DNA of 26,736 bases from JBBQRS01 sp038214535. GTDB lineage: Bacteria; Chloroflexota; Anaerolineae; CG2-30-64-16. Position numbers and translations under genes: made by a program. Where the stretch lies: the NCBI GenBank assembly GCA_038214535.1, contig JBBQRS010000065.1, forward strand, positions 1 through 26,736. The letters are read 5' to 3'. The notes beneath the pieces were generated by a model. The model was not told where the DNA came from and made no database searches. It was given only the letters and a program-made list of their open reading frames with translations. Shown piece by piece: positions 1 to 9,172 of the stretch (its first letter is position 1; each line of letters starts with the position of its first letter).

Positions 1-100
1 TTTTTTGTTGTTTTCACCCTTTTTTTTCCCCCCCCCGGGGGTGGCCCCATTTGTGTTGGCCCCCCCCGCGGGGGTATCATAATGACAAAAACCAATTTTA
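1..100. other. Low-complexity homopolymer-rich window edge
   Basis: The first 80 or so bases are runs of T, C and G, with two C/G blocks flanking a short non-repetitive stretch. This is unlike any other part of the window. It holds no credible coding sequence; the small open frame crossing it is a shadow. It is probably a contig end with homopolymer sequencing error. A weak -10-like TATCATAAT at 75-83 could serve mdh, but no convincing -35 can be read in the degraded sequence. Confidence 0.6.
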
Positions 101-153
101 CAGTCTGCTCAGGGTGACGTCCGTTATCCACATTCATCAGAAGGAGAGTTCTC

Positions 154-1077
154 ATGGCAAAGGTCAGTATTATTGGCGCGGGTTTCGTCGGCTCGACCAT
201 CGCACACTGGGCGATGATTTCGGGGGGCTGCCAGGTCGTGCTGGTGGACGTGGTAGAGGGGCTGGCGCAGGGCAAGGTGTTGGATCTGATCCAGGCCGGG
301 CCGATCGCCGGTCACTCGGTGGATGCCATCGGGACGGACGACATCTCCAAGACCGCGGATTCGAGCATTGTGATCGTGACGGCGGGCGTCGCGCGCAAGC
401 CCGGCATGACGCGTGAAGACCTGGTGCAGATTAACGCCAAGATCGTGTCGGACGTGATCAAGGACGTGGTGCATTACTCGCCCAACTGCATCCTGCTGAT
501 GATGACCAACCCGCTGGACACGATGACCTATCTGGCATATCAGTTGAGCGGCTTCCCGCGCGAGCGCGTGATCGGGCAGGCCGGGGTGCTGGATGGCGGC
601 CGGATGCGGACGTTCATCGCGATGGAGACGGGGATCAGCCCGGAGAACATCGTGACCACGGTGCTAGGCGGGCACGGCGATGAGATGGTGCCGCTGGTGC
701 GCTACTCGAGCATCGCGGGCATCCCGCTGGAATACTTCATGTCGCTCGAACAGATTGATGGGATTGTGGCGCGCACCCGCGACGGCGGGGCGGAGATCGT
801 GCGCTACCTGAAGACGGGCAGTGCGTATTACGCGCCGGGCGCGTCGGCGTGCCGGATGGCCCACGCGATCATCGGGAACGCGCATCAGATCATGCCCGCG
901 TCGGTGTATTTGCAGGGCGAGTATGGGCTGGAGGACATCTGTTTCGGCGTGCCGGTGGTGCTGGGGCAGGCCGGGGTCGAGCGGATCATCGAGTTGGAGT
1001 TGAACGACGCGGAGCAGACGGCGATGAATCGCTCCGCAGAGTTGATTCGTGGGACGATGGATGCGCTGCCGAAGTAG
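154..1077 (+). CDS. mdh: NAD-dependent malate dehydrogenase (LDH-like type)
   Basis: Interconverts malate and oxaloacetate with NAD(H) in the cytoplasm; it feeds the TCA cycle and supplies oxaloacetate to the PEP carboxykinase encoded next door. The 307-residue protein has the usual family length. The N-terminal Rossmann glycine motif GAGFVG is at residues 8-13, and Asp32, ending the second strand, indicates NAD rather than NADP. The mobile substrate loop reads RKPGMTR (81-87); its Arg81 and Arg87 pair, without the Gln of lactate dehydrogenases, marks malate specificity. The catalytic pair is Asp147 (VLDGGR, with Arg150) and His174 (HGDEMVPL). The ATG at 154 follows AAGGAG (141-146) at 7 nt. 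The gene is followed by a palindrome and then pckA on the same strand. Confidence 0.96.
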   Translation: MAKVSIIGAGFVGSTIAHWAMISGGCQVVLVDVVEGLAQGKVLDLIQAGPIAGHSVDAIGTDDISKTADSSIVIVTAGVARKPGMTREDLVQINAKIVSDVIKDVVHYSPNCILLMMTNPLDTMTYLAYQLSGFPRERVIGQAGVLDGGRMRTFIAMETGISPENIVTTVLGGHGDEMVPLVRYSSIAGIPLEYFMSLEQIDGIVARTRDGGAEIVRYLKTGSAYYAPGASACRMAHAIIGNAHQIMPASVYLQGEYGLEDICFGVPVVLGQAGVERIIELELNDAEQTAMNRSAELIRGTMDALPK

Positions 1078-1091
1078 GCAGGGACGAGATC

Positions 1092-1124
1092 AGAAACCCG
1101 GTTTGTGCCACAAACCAGGTTTCT
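1092..1124. repeat. Intergenic palindrome, AGAAACC/GGTTTCT family
   Basis: Arms 1092-1107 and 1109-1124 are complementary at 15 of 16 positions around a single base. The outer core AGAAACCCGGTTT recurs as the arms of the palindrome at 23885-23925, so this is a dispersed element rather than a chance hairpin. No T-run follows, so intrinsic termination is doubtful. It sits between mdh and pckA. Confidence 0.7.
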
Positions 1125-1173
1125 TGAGACGTGGGAAATCGCGCTTCACAATGGCGTGGAGGGACGAACCGAT

Positions 1174-2733
<1,560 letters not shown>

Positions 2734-2742
2734 CGCACGGGA

Positions 2743-2784
2743 GTGCGCGCTACGAACGGGCGCTCTGACGAGCGCACTACGAAC
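2743..2784. repeat. Short intergenic repeat, GCGC-CTACGAAC type
   Basis: Two tandem degenerate units each end in GCGC(G/A)CTACGAAC (2743-2757 and 2760-2784). The second, 2758-2784, matches 18209-18235 over 27 nt with one mismatch. It contains the small inverted repeat GCGCTC..GAGCGC. It lies between pckA and the transporter gene and has no T-run. Confidence 0.7.
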
Positions 2785-2796
2785 GATGGGTGAGGG

Positions 2797-3537
2797 GTGA
2801 CGGAGACGAGGAGGGCGGGGTATCGGTATTACGATCTCATCATGGCGCTGTTTGTGACGGTGCTGCTGGTGAGCAATATCGCGTCATCGGCCAAGATTGT
2901 GAGTTGGGGCGTGATGCTGCCGGTGCTGCATCTGCCGCTGGCGTTCGATGCAGGAACGTTGCTATTTCCCATCAGCTATATTTTTGGCGATATCCTCACC
3001 GAGGTCTATGGGTATGCGCGAGGGCGGCGCGTGATCTGGGTGGGGTTCGCGATGGCGCTGTTGATGTCGGGGACGCTGTGGGTGGTGGGGCGGCTGCCCG
3101 GCGAGGCGACGTGGGAGGCGGCGACGGGACAAGGTGCATACGTTGCCGTGTTGGGCGGCGTGATCACGGGCGGCATCGTCATCGCCAGCCTGGTTGCTTA
3201 TTTCGCGGGCGAGTTCAGCAACTCGTACATCTTGGCGCGCATGAAGGTGTGGACGCAGGGGCGATACTTGTGGACGCGTACCATTGGCTCGACGCTGGTG
3301 GGTGAGCTGGTGGACACCGTGCTGTTCGTGCTGATCGCGACGGCGCTGGGCGTGTTTCCGTGGAGCCTGGCCTTGACGTTGATCGTGAGCAACTACATTT
3401 TCAAGGTGGGCATCGAAGTGCTGTTTACCCCGGTCACGTATCGGGTGGTGGATTTCTTCAAACGGCGCGAGAATGTGGATTATTATGATGTGGACACGGA
3501 TTTCAACCCGTTCCACCTGGCGGTTTCAGAAGAATAA
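2797..3537 (+). CDS. Queuosine precursor transporter (YhhQ/VUT family)
   Basis: An integral membrane protein of 246 residues, predicted to import a queuosine precursor (preQ0/preQ1, or queuine by family) for tRNA wobble-base modification. About six hydrophobic segments can be seen, starting with ALFVTVLLVSNIA near residue 17. The family signature DILTEVYGY is near residue 65, with a polar GELVDT motif inside a late helix near 170. The start is GTG at 2797; the preceding GATGGGTGAGG is only a modest ribosome-binding site. No other queuosine gene and no preQ1 riboswitch fold was found in the short leader. The C-terminus is acidic and ends just before a long bulged palindrome. Confidence 0.88.
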   Translation: MTETRRAGYRYYDLIMALFVTVLLVSNIASSAKIVSWGVMLPVLHLPLAFDAGTLLFPISYIFGDILTEVYGYARGRRVIWVGFAMALLMSGTLWVVGRLPGEATWEAATGQGAYVAVLGGVITGGIVIASLVAYFAGEFSNSYILARMKVWTQGRYLWTRTIGSTLVGELVDTVLFVLIATALGVFPWSLALTLIVSNYIFKVGIEVLFTPVTYRVVDFFKRRENVDYYDVDTDFNPFHLAVSEE

Positions 3538-3541
3538 GAAT

Positions 3542-3621
3542 CTATCCGAGAATACCGTAGCCTAGCCCCTTGTGGGCGTTCGCGACGGGCACAAGGCCCT
3601 AAACTACGAGTTTCCGGATAG
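3542..3621. repeat. Long bulged palindrome upstream of era
   Basis: Three nested complementary stems are collinear: 3542-3548 with 3615-3621 (CTATCCG/CGGATAG), 3556-3560 with 3604-3608 (CGTAG/CTACG), and 3568-3574 with 3590-3596 (CCTTGTG/CACAAGG). They are separated by internal loops of similar size. In RNA this would fold as one extended hairpin of about 80 nt in the era leader. There is no terminal T-run. It could be a small miniature element or a structured leader. Confidence 0.65.
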
Positions 3622-3641
3622 GATAATAAAGGATTATGCAT

Positions 3642-4616
3642 ATGGATGAGAATGTCGCCTTCGGCGAGGAAGCGCCGGAGTTGCCTGAATTCGAGGAGAC
3701 GCCGCCCGGCCACCGTTCGGGTTACGTGGCGGTGGTGGGCCGCCCGAACGTGGGGAAGTCCACGCTGATCAACGGGCTGCTGGGGCAGAAGGTGGCGATT
3801 GTCTCGCCGAAGCCACAGACCACGCGTAACCGGCTGTTGGGTGTGCTGACGCGCCCGGACGCGCAGATCATCTTCCTGGACACGCCGGGGGTGCATCAGC
3901 CGAAGCACCGGCTGGGCGAGGCGATGGTGGAGGCGGCTGCGACCGCGCTGCCTGACGCTGACGTGGTGGTGTGGGTGGTGGATGGCTCGACGCCGCCTAA
4001 CGACGACGACCGGGAGGTCGCCGCGTTGTTGGGACGGCTGGACACGGAGTTGCCGCGCGTGCTGGTGGTGAACAAGAGCGACAAAGGGATTTCGCGGGAC
4101 GTGCTGGAGGAGTACGAGGCGCTGGCCCCCGGCGCGACGCCGGTGGTGATTTCGGCGACGCGCGCGGATAACCTGGAGCGGATGGTGGATGAGGTCGTGA
4201 CGGCGCTGCCCGAGGGCCCGCGCTATTATCCTCCCGATCAGGTGACCGATCAGCAGGTGCGCTTCATGGCGGCTGAGTTGATTCGCGAGCAGTTGTTGTT
4301 GCAACTGGGCGATGAGGTTCCGCACTCGGTAGCCGTGATGGTGAACGAGTTCAAGGAGCGCACCGCAGATATGACCTACATTTCCGCGGTGATCTTCGTC
4401 GAGCGCGAGTCGCAGAAGCCGATTGTGCTGGGCAAGGACGGGCAGAAGGTGAAGCGCGTGGGGCAGGCCGCGCGCGCGAGCATCGAGGCGCTGCTGGGGA
4501 CGCGGGTTTATCTGGAGTTGTGGGTGAAGGTGCGGCCCAAATGGCGCTCGAACGACGAGGAGTTGCGACGGCTGGGCTATCCGCCGCCGAAGAAGTCGGG
4601 CAAGCGGGGTGGGTAG
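3642..4616 (+). CDS. era: GTPase Era, ribosome assembly factor
   Basis: Binds the 3' end of 16S rRNA and assists 30S maturation. The protein has 324 residues from this start. G1 GRPNVGKST is at 33-41, the switch region PQTTRNR at 58-64, G3 DTPG at 80-83, G4 NKSD at 144-147 and G5 SAT at 171-173. The C-terminal KH domain spans about 225-305, with GKDGQKVKRVG as the GxxG-type RNA-binding loop. The N-terminus carries an acidic extension of about 25 residues before the G domain. The ATG at 3642 is preferred because AAAGGA (3628-3633) is 8 nt away; the in-frame ATG at 3636 leaves only 2 nt. The leader contains a long palindrome. Confidence 0.96.
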   Translation: MDENVAFGEEAPELPEFEETPPGHRSGYVAVVGRPNVGKSTLINGLLGQKVAIVSPKPQTTRNRLLGVLTRPDAQIIFLDTPGVHQPKHRLGEAMVEAAATALPDADVVVWVVDGSTPPNDDDREVAALLGRLDTELPRVLVVNKSDKGISRDVLEEYEALAPGATPVVISATRADNLERMVDEVVTALPEGPRYYPPDQVTDQQVRFMAAELIREQLLLQLGDEVPHSVAVMVNEFKERTADMTYISAVIFVERESQKPIVLGKDGQKVKRVGQAARASIEALLGTRVYLELWVKVRPKWRSNDEELRRLGYPPPKKSGKRGG

Positions 4617-4650
4617 GGCGATCTACATTGCGTGCATCTTCGTTGCGCCC

Positions 4651-4684
4651 GTGCGCATCTGACGCCATCTCGTGGCGTGCGCAC
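4651..4684 (+). other. Hairpin downstream of era
   Basis: GTGCGC (4651-4656) pairs with GCGCAC (4679-4684), and ACGCCA (4662-4667) with TGGCGT (4673-4678), leaving a 5-nt bulge and a 5-nt loop. No T-run follows, so it may be a weak terminator or a processing or stability element. The remainder of the 4617-4790 gap shows nothing firm. Confidence 0.45.
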
Positions 4685-4790
4685 TCCGCCGTGAGTCATG
4701 GGATGGTGCGACCTTTTGGCGCGATCATGCGTATAGGGTGTAGAGAACCGGTTTTGTCAGGCCGGGCGAACATCAACCGGAGGAGGCATG

Positions 4791-5366
4791 ATGGATACGA
4801 GTCGCATGGTGAGTGGCGTGATACGGGCGATCACGCTGGACGCCTCGTTCTATAACGAGGTCGAGGCCGATCCGAGTTACCAGCAGGAAGCGCTGGCCGT
4901 GGTGGGGCTGACTGCCGCTATCGGGGCGATCGGCGCATTTTTGAGCGGGTTGTTTCACGGCCATATTCTGGGGGCCTTTGTGGGGCTATTGGTGGCCTTC
5001 TTCGTGGCGCTGGCCGGCTACTTTATCTGGTCGTTCGTCGCCCACTGGGCCGGCACGCAATTCTTCAAGGGGCAGGGCGACCTGGGTGAGGTGCAACGCG
5101 CGCTGGGATTCGCGTATGCGCCGCAGTTGCTCAACGTCTTCACGTTCATTCCCTGCGCCGGCTGGCTGGTTGGGCTGGTGGCGTGGGTGCTCTCCCTGGC
5201 GACGGGGTTCATCGCCATCCGCGAGTCGTTGGATCAGGATAACACCAACGCCCTATTCACGATGGTGATCGCGACCGTTGTCATGATCGTTTTCTCGGCA
5301 GTGGCGGGCGCGGTGGCCGGGGTGTTAGGCATTACCGGCGCGGCGATTGGCAGCGCATTGTTCTAA
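4791..5366 (+). CDS. Yip1-domain multi-pass membrane protein
   Basis: A protein of about 191 residues with an amphipathic N-terminus followed by about five hydrophobic segments, beginning near residue 37 (ALAVVGLTAAIGAIGAFLSG) and ending in a Gly/Ala-rich helix. The central WAGTQFFKGQGDLGEVQRALGFAYAP segment (described here by its W-A-G and F-K-G landmarks) is typical of the Yip1/DUF1282-type family. The molecular role in bacteria is unknown; membrane localisation is clear from sequence. GGAGGAGG at 4779-4786 fits the ATG at 4791 better than the ATG at 4788. It is separated by 30 nt from the DUF4013 gene, and the two are likely co-transcribed. Confidence 0.8.
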   Translation: MDTSRMVSGVIRAITLDASFYNEVEADPSYQQEALAVVGLTAAIGAIGAFLSGLFHGHILGAFVGLLVAFFVALAGYFIWSFVAHWAGTQFFKGQGDLGEVQRALGFAYAPQLLNVFTFIPCAGWLVGLVAWVLSLATGFIAIRESLDQDNTNALFTMVIATVVMIVFSAVAGAVAGVLGITGAAIGSALF

Positions 5367-5396
5367 ACGTCAGTCTCATCTGGAAGGAGCATTATC

Positions 5397-6179
5397 ATGT
5401 CAAGCAGCAATGATCTTCCCGAATTCAACGGCGAAGACCTCCCGGAAATCACGGGAGACAACCTGCCGACTGTGAGTGAGAGCATGTACACTCACAGCGA
5501 CGACTACTCGTTCGGCGACAACCTCACCTACATGTTCCAGGACCCGGATTGGGTCATGAAGATGTTGCTGGGCGGCTTGCTCGGCATCATCCCGATTCTC
5601 AACTTCGTGATTGCCGGGTATGGTCTGCGGGTGGTCAACAATGTGCGCGGCGACGCTAAGCCTGTGCTGCCGGAATGGAAAGGCTTCGGCGACATGTGGG
5701 TGGATGGCCTGAAGCTGTTCATCATCGGGATGATCTACTCGATTCCGGTCTGGATTATCGGACTGGTGACAGGCGCACCGGCGGCCCTGTTGAGCAGTAT
5801 GGGCAATGATGGGAATGGGTTCGGCGTTCTGGCCGCCGGAACGGCTTGCCTGGGCGGTCTGTTAAGCCTGGTGGTGGGGGCGTTCATCCTGTTCTGGATG
5901 CTGGGCGCGTTTACGAACTTCGCCGTACATGATGGGGATTTCGGCGCCGCGTTCCAGTTCGGCAAAATCTGGGATATTGTCAAGGCCAACATGGGCAAGT
6001 TGGTGATGGCTGTCTTGGCGGCCGTTGTCGCCAGCGTGATCGTCGGGCTCCTCTCCGGGGTGCTGTCGGTCATCCCGTGTCTCGGCTGGATCGCCGCCTG
6101 GGTGATCTCCTTCGTGGCAGCGTTCTATATCTTGCTGGTCATCGCGTATACGTGCGGCCACATTGCCAAAACCGTCTGA
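5397..6179 (+). CDS. DUF4013 family membrane protein
   Basis: A 260-residue protein. Residues 1-40 are hydrophilic and acidic with a repeated LPE(I/F).G(D/E) motif (residues 7-24), then comes the DUF4013 signature: a DPDWVMKMLLGG start near residue 44, GYGLRVVNNVRGD near 76 and LPEW near 90. Four to five further hydrophobic helices follow. Biochemical function is unknown. AAGGAGC lies 8 nt upstream of the ATG. The preceding Yip1-domain gene also encodes a helical membrane protein ending in the same style, so the pair probably acts together at the membrane (inference). A strong perfect hairpin follows the stop codon. Confidence 0.85.
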   Translation: MSSSNDLPEFNGEDLPEITGDNLPTVSESMYTHSDDYSFGDNLTYMFQDPDWVMKMLLGGLLGIIPILNFVIAGYGLRVVNNVRGDAKPVLPEWKGFGDMWVDGLKLFIIGMIYSIPVWIIGLVTGAPAALLSSMGNDGNGFGVLAAGTACLGGLLSLVVGAFILFWMLGAFTNFAVHDGDFGAAFQFGKIWDIVKANMGKLVMAVLAAVVASVIVGLLSGVLSVIPCLGWIAAWVISFVAAFYILLVIAYTCGHIAKTV

Positions 6180-6196
6180 ATCAGCGTAGCGTCAAG

Positions 6197-6227
6197 GGCG
6201 CTCCAACCTCTTGCAGGTTGGGGCGCC
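6197..6227 (+). other. Perfect 13-bp hairpin after the DUF4013 gene
   Basis: 6197-6209 pairs completely with 6215-6227 (one G-U) around the loop CTTGC. It begins 17 nt after the stop codon, as a terminator would, but is followed by GTCGCATGTCC rather than a T-run. It may be a hairpin that terminates without a U tract, an mRNA 3'-end protector, or one of the genome's palindromic elements. Confidence 0.6.
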
Positions 6228-6257
6228 GTCGCATGTCCGTTTCTCAGGAGGAATGTT

Positions 6258-6905
6258 ATGCTTGTCGGTGAATTCATGACCCGCAATCCGGTGACAATTC
6301 GCGTAGATGATGGGATTGATGAAGGGCTGCACCTGATGCGCGAGCATAGCGTGCGCCGCCTGCCCGTGGTGAATGCGTCGGGGAAAATGGTGGGCATCGT
6401 CTCAGATCATGACTTGTTGCACGCCGCGCCCTCGCCGGCGACTTCGCTCAGCGTGCATGAACTGCATTACCTGTTGGCGAAGCTCAAGATCAAACAGGTG
6501 ATGTCCAGCCCGGTGATTACGGTGACGGCCGACATGCCGCTGGAGGGAGCCGCGCGCATCATGGCCGATAACAAGATCGGCGGGCTGCCGGTGGTGGATG
6601 ACGCGGGCAATCTGATCGGGATCACCACGGAAACGGACATCTTCAAGGTGTTGCTGGTGATGTTGGGCGGGCGCACGCCGGGCATCCGGGTGACGCTGGA
6701 GGCGCACGAGGGTAAGGGCGTGTTGGCCCGGTTGACGCAGGCGATTGCCGGGCTGGGCGGGAACATCATCAGCCTGGCGACCTATTCCGGCGAGGATGAG
6801 GATGAGCGTCGGGTGATGTTCAAGGTGAACGACGTGGAGCCTGAGGCGCTGCGGGCCGCGCTGGAGGGTCAGGAAGTGGAGATCGTGGATATACGGGCGG
6901 GCTGA
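6258..6905 (+). CDS. CBS-pair and ACT domain protein (AcuB-like)
   Basis: A cytoplasmic sensor-type protein of 215 residues with no catalytic domain. CBS 1 spans about residues 1-58 (EFMTRNPVTI, then RRLPVVN and GIVSDHDLL), CBS 2 about 75-135 (VMSSPVITV, GGLPVVDDAGNLIGITTET), and an ACT domain about 139-212 (TLEAHEGKGVLARLTQAI). CBS pairs bind adenosyl ligands and ACT domains bind amino acids or other small molecules, so it probably senses nucleotide status and a metabolite together. Architecture resembles acetoin-utilisation AcuB proteins, but no acetoin genes are nearby and no specific role is assigned. AGGAGG precedes the ATG at good spacing. Confidence 0.85.
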   Translation: MLVGEFMTRNPVTIRVDDGIDEGLHLMREHSVRRLPVVNASGKMVGIVSDHDLLHAAPSPATSLSVHELHYLLAKLKIKQVMSSPVITVTADMPLEGAARIMADNKIGGLPVVDDAGNLIGITTETDIFKVLLVMLGGRTPGIRVTLEAHEGKGVLARLTQAIAGLGGNIISLATYSGEDEDERRVMFKVNDVEPEALRAALEGQEVEIVDIRAG

Positions 6906-7060
6906 CACGGATGGTGGGCTAACACGGATCCGTACACGGATGGTGATGTGCGACTCCCTCGCCCGCCGGGAGAGGATTGGGGTGAGGGACTGACCGGCAC
7001 GGATTGCACGAATGGCGGGTTGTGGCTGCGTTGCACGAGGGTGTTTAAGGGAGATGGGTT
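6906..7060. repeat. Repeat-rich intergenic region before thyA
   Basis: Degenerate copies of CACGGAT(G/T) occur near 6906, 6922, 6935 and 6998. Between them, 6956-6988 is a CCCTC...GAGGG element whose reverse complement begins CCCTCACCCCAATCC, matching the CCCTCACCCTAACCC element at 9150. No gene fits here. Confidence 0.55.
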
Positions 7061-7855
7061 TTGCGACAGTATCTTGATTTGATGCGGCGGATTCTGGATG
7101 AGGGTACGGTGAAGACGGATCGCACCGGGACGGGGACGCGGTCGGTGTTCGGCCACCAGATGCGGTTCGACCTGGCCGAGGGATTCCCGCTGCTGACTAC
7201 GAAGAAATTGCACGTGAAGTCCATCATCTATGAGCTGCTGTGGTTCTTGCAGGGCGACACCAACGTGGGCTATCTGCGCGAGCATGGCGTGCGGATTTGG
7301 GATGAGTGGGCGGACGCAGAGGGCAACCTGGGGCCGGTGTATGGCGCGCAGTGGCGGTCGTGGCGCGGGGCCGGCGGCGCGACGGTGGATCAGATCACGC
7401 AGGTGGTCGATCAGATCAAGCGGACGCCGGATTCGCGGCGGCTGATCGTGAGTGCGTGGAACGTGGGCGAGATCGAGCAGATGGCGCTGCCGCCGTGTCA
7501 CGTGTTGTTCCAGTTCTACGTGGCGGACGGCAAGCTGTCGTGCCAGCTCTATCAGCGTTCGGTGGACGTGTTCATAGGGCTGCCGTTCAACATCGCGTCG
7601 TATGCGCTGCTGACGCAAATGATGGCGCAGGCGTGCGACCTTGCGCCGGGCGAGTTCGTGCATACCTCCGGCGACGCGCACCTGTACCTCAATCACCTGG
7701 AGCAGGCGGAGTTGCAACTCACCCGGACGCCGCGCCCATTGCCGACGATGACGCTCAACCCCGCGGTCAAGTCCATCTTCGATTTCCAGTATGATGACTT
7801 CACACTGTCGGGCTATGACCCATACCCGCACATTCCCGCGCCGGTGGCGGTGTGA
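7061..7855 (+). CDS. thyA: Thymidylate synthase
   Basis: Methylates dUMP to dTMP with methylene-tetrahydrofolate. At 264 residues it is the same length as E. coli ThyA and its key positions coincide: Arg21 (phosphate), Glu58, Trp80, catalytic Cys146 in the LPPCH motif, Asp169 and Asn177 (RSVDVFIGLPFN), and His207/Tyr209 (HLYL). The start is TTG at 7061, since AAGGGAG (7047-7053) sits 7 nt upstream and the conserved MRQYLDLMRRIL begins there; the ATG at 7054 is out of frame. Dihydrofolate reductase, often adjacent, is absent here. The stop is 45 nt before a small coiled-coil gene. Confidence 0.97.
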   Translation: MRQYLDLMRRILDEGTVKTDRTGTGTRSVFGHQMRFDLAEGFPLLTTKKLHVKSIIYELLWFLQGDTNVGYLREHGVRIWDEWADAEGNLGPVYGAQWRSWRGAGGATVDQITQVVDQIKRTPDSRRLIVSAWNVGEIEQMALPPCHVLFQFYVADGKLSCQLYQRSVDVFIGLPFNIASYALLTQMMAQACDLAPGEFVHTSGDAHLYLNHLEQAELQLTRTPRPLPTMTLNPAVKSIFDFQYDDFTLSGYDPYPHIPAPVAV

Positions 7856-7900
7856 GTGGCGCGCCTTTTCACCGGCGATCATGCAAAGGGAGGTAACCTG

Positions 7901-8104
7901 ATGAGTCCTGACATTTGCGCCAAGTTGCGCGAAGAAATTGCGAAGCATAATGCGGCGATCAGACACTTGCGTCAGGAGTTAGAAGTGTATATCGGCACGC
8001 CCGATATGCAGGAGATGGACTCGGAGGAGATCAAGGCGGAGATTGCCCGGCATCGGGAAGCGATCGAGGAGCTGCAAATGGGCCTCGAAAGTCAGGGCTG
8101 TTGA
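7901..8104 (+). CDS. Small coiled-coil protein
   Basis: A 67-residue charged helical protein without hydrophobic segments. It has heptad-like spacing of I/L with many Glu, Lys and Arg (EEIAKHNAAIRHLRQELE, then EEIKAEIARHREAIEELQ), so two helices forming a hairpin or a dimeric coiled coil are likely. The ATG at 7901 follows GGGAGG (7888-7893) at 7 nt; a longer frame from GTG at 7856 overlaps the thyA end and lacks such a site. The acetyltransferase start lies 3 nt past the stop, so the two are probably translated together. No family recognised. Confidence 0.7.
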   Translation: MSPDICAKLREEIAKHNAAIRHLRQELEVYIGTPDMQEMDSEEIKAEIARHREAIEELQMGLESQGC

Positions 8105-8107
8105 ACG

Positions 8108-8674
8108 GTGGGCGAACGTCTGAGGATTGAAGCATTGGTGCGACAAGAATGCGAAACCGTCGAGACGCTGACGGGTGACCGGGTGGGTTGGCTGGCGGCG
8201 GAGTTCGCGCGGTTGGCGTGGGCGAAGCCGGATGGCTATTTCGACGCGTGCTGCGAGGCGCAGGCGCGTGGCGAGATGGTGGTGCTGGTGGCGCGCACGG
8301 GCGAGCAACTGCACGGCTATCTCAAGGTGGTGTGGCGACCGGACTACCCGCCTTTCCGCGACGGGTACATCCCGGAAATCCAGGATCTGAACGTGGTTCC
8401 CGCTTCACGGCGGCGTGGGGTCTCGACCCGGCTGATGGCCGCGGCGGAGAGATTGGTCGCGGCGCGGTCGCCCGTCATCGGGATCGGCTTCGGGCTGCAT
8501 CCGGGCTATGCCGCGGCGCAGCGGATGTATGTGCTGCGGGGCTACGTGCCGGACGCGCAGCCGCTGACGTATGATGATGCGTTTGTGATCGAAGGCCAGC
8601 AGGTGCGACTGGACGATGCACTCGTCCTGCACCTCACCAAAAATCTTGAGGTATCGGCGAGAGAACAAAAATGA
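8108..8674 (+). CDS. GNAT family N-acetyltransferase
   Basis: A 188-residue acetyl-CoA-dependent transferase. The core GNAT motif A is at about residues 84-115: strand EIQDLNVVP followed by the pyrophosphate loop SRRRGVSTRLM. The later GFGLHPGYAAAQRMYVLRGYVPD is motif B, with the Tyr/Arg pair typical of the family. The substrate is not predictable. The GTG start lies 3 nt after the preceding stop, with a poor ribosome-binding site, suggesting coupled translation. Its TGA overlaps the ATG of the cupin gene by four bases (ATGA), so a GNAT-cupin unit is likely. Confidence 0.85.
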   Translation: MGERLRIEALVRQECETVETLTGDRVGWLAAEFARLAWAKPDGYFDACCEAQARGEMVVLVARTGEQLHGYLKVVWRPDYPPFRDGYIPEIQDLNVVPASRRRGVSTRLMAAAERLVAARSPVIGIGFGLHPGYAAAQRMYVLRGYVPDAQPLTYDDAFVIEGQQVRLDDALVLHLTKNLEVSAREQK

Positions 8675-9141
8675 CATCTTCTGGTCAGGCTGTCTTCGTC
8701 CCTGTGGGCGAAGATCGTTACGATGAGCAGCGTGGTATGGGTATCACGACGCTGCGTTTCAAGGTTGCGCCCGAAGACACCGGCGGCAACTTGTTCGTGA
8801 TCGAGCAGACAATGCTGGCGAAAGGCGGGCCGGCGCGGCATCTGCACCTGGCGCAGGAGGAGTGGTTCCGCTGCGTCGAGGGCGAATTTATGGTGGTGGT
8901 GGGCGATGTGACCTACCGGTTGACGCCGGGCGATGCGGTGCTTGCGCCGCGTAATGTGCCTCATGTTTGGGCGTATGTGGGTGACGGGGTGGGCAAGATC
9001 ATCATCGCGTTTTCCCCGGCGGGGCAGATGGAAGCGTTTTTCCGCGAGACGACGAAGGCGAACGCCATGCCGCCGCAAGACCCGGCGTTGTGGCGCGCGC
9101 ATGGGATGGAGTTGCTCGGGCCGCCACTGGCGGTTGCGTAG
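8671..9141 (+). CDS. Cupin-domain protein
   Basis: A single-domain cupin of 156 residues. Motif 1 is present with metal ligands His and His in RHLHLAQEEW and the following Glu (near residues 56-64). Motif 2 is GDAVLAPRNVPHVW near 91-104, supplying the last His. All four usual metal ligands are therefore in place, so it may be a dioxygenase, an isomerase or a small-molecule binder; the sequence does not decide. It overlaps the acetyltransferase stop by ATGA and ends shortly before a clear terminator, so it closes the operon. Confidence 0.82.
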   Translation: MTSSGQAVFVPVGEDRYDEQRGMGITTLRFKVAPEDTGGNLFVIEQTMLAKGGPARHLHLAQEEWFRCVEGEFMVVVGDVTYRLTPGDAVLAPRNVPHVWAYVGDGVGKIIIAFSPAGQMEAFFRETTKANAMPPQDPALWRAHGMELLGPPLAVA

Positions 9142-9172
9142 ACGCCAGGCCCTCACCCTAACCCCCGGACGG

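Noticed and set aside
1105..1173. Longer pckA N-terminus
   Set aside because: It would translate a dispersed palindrome and lacks a ribosome-binding site; GGAGGGA supports 1174.
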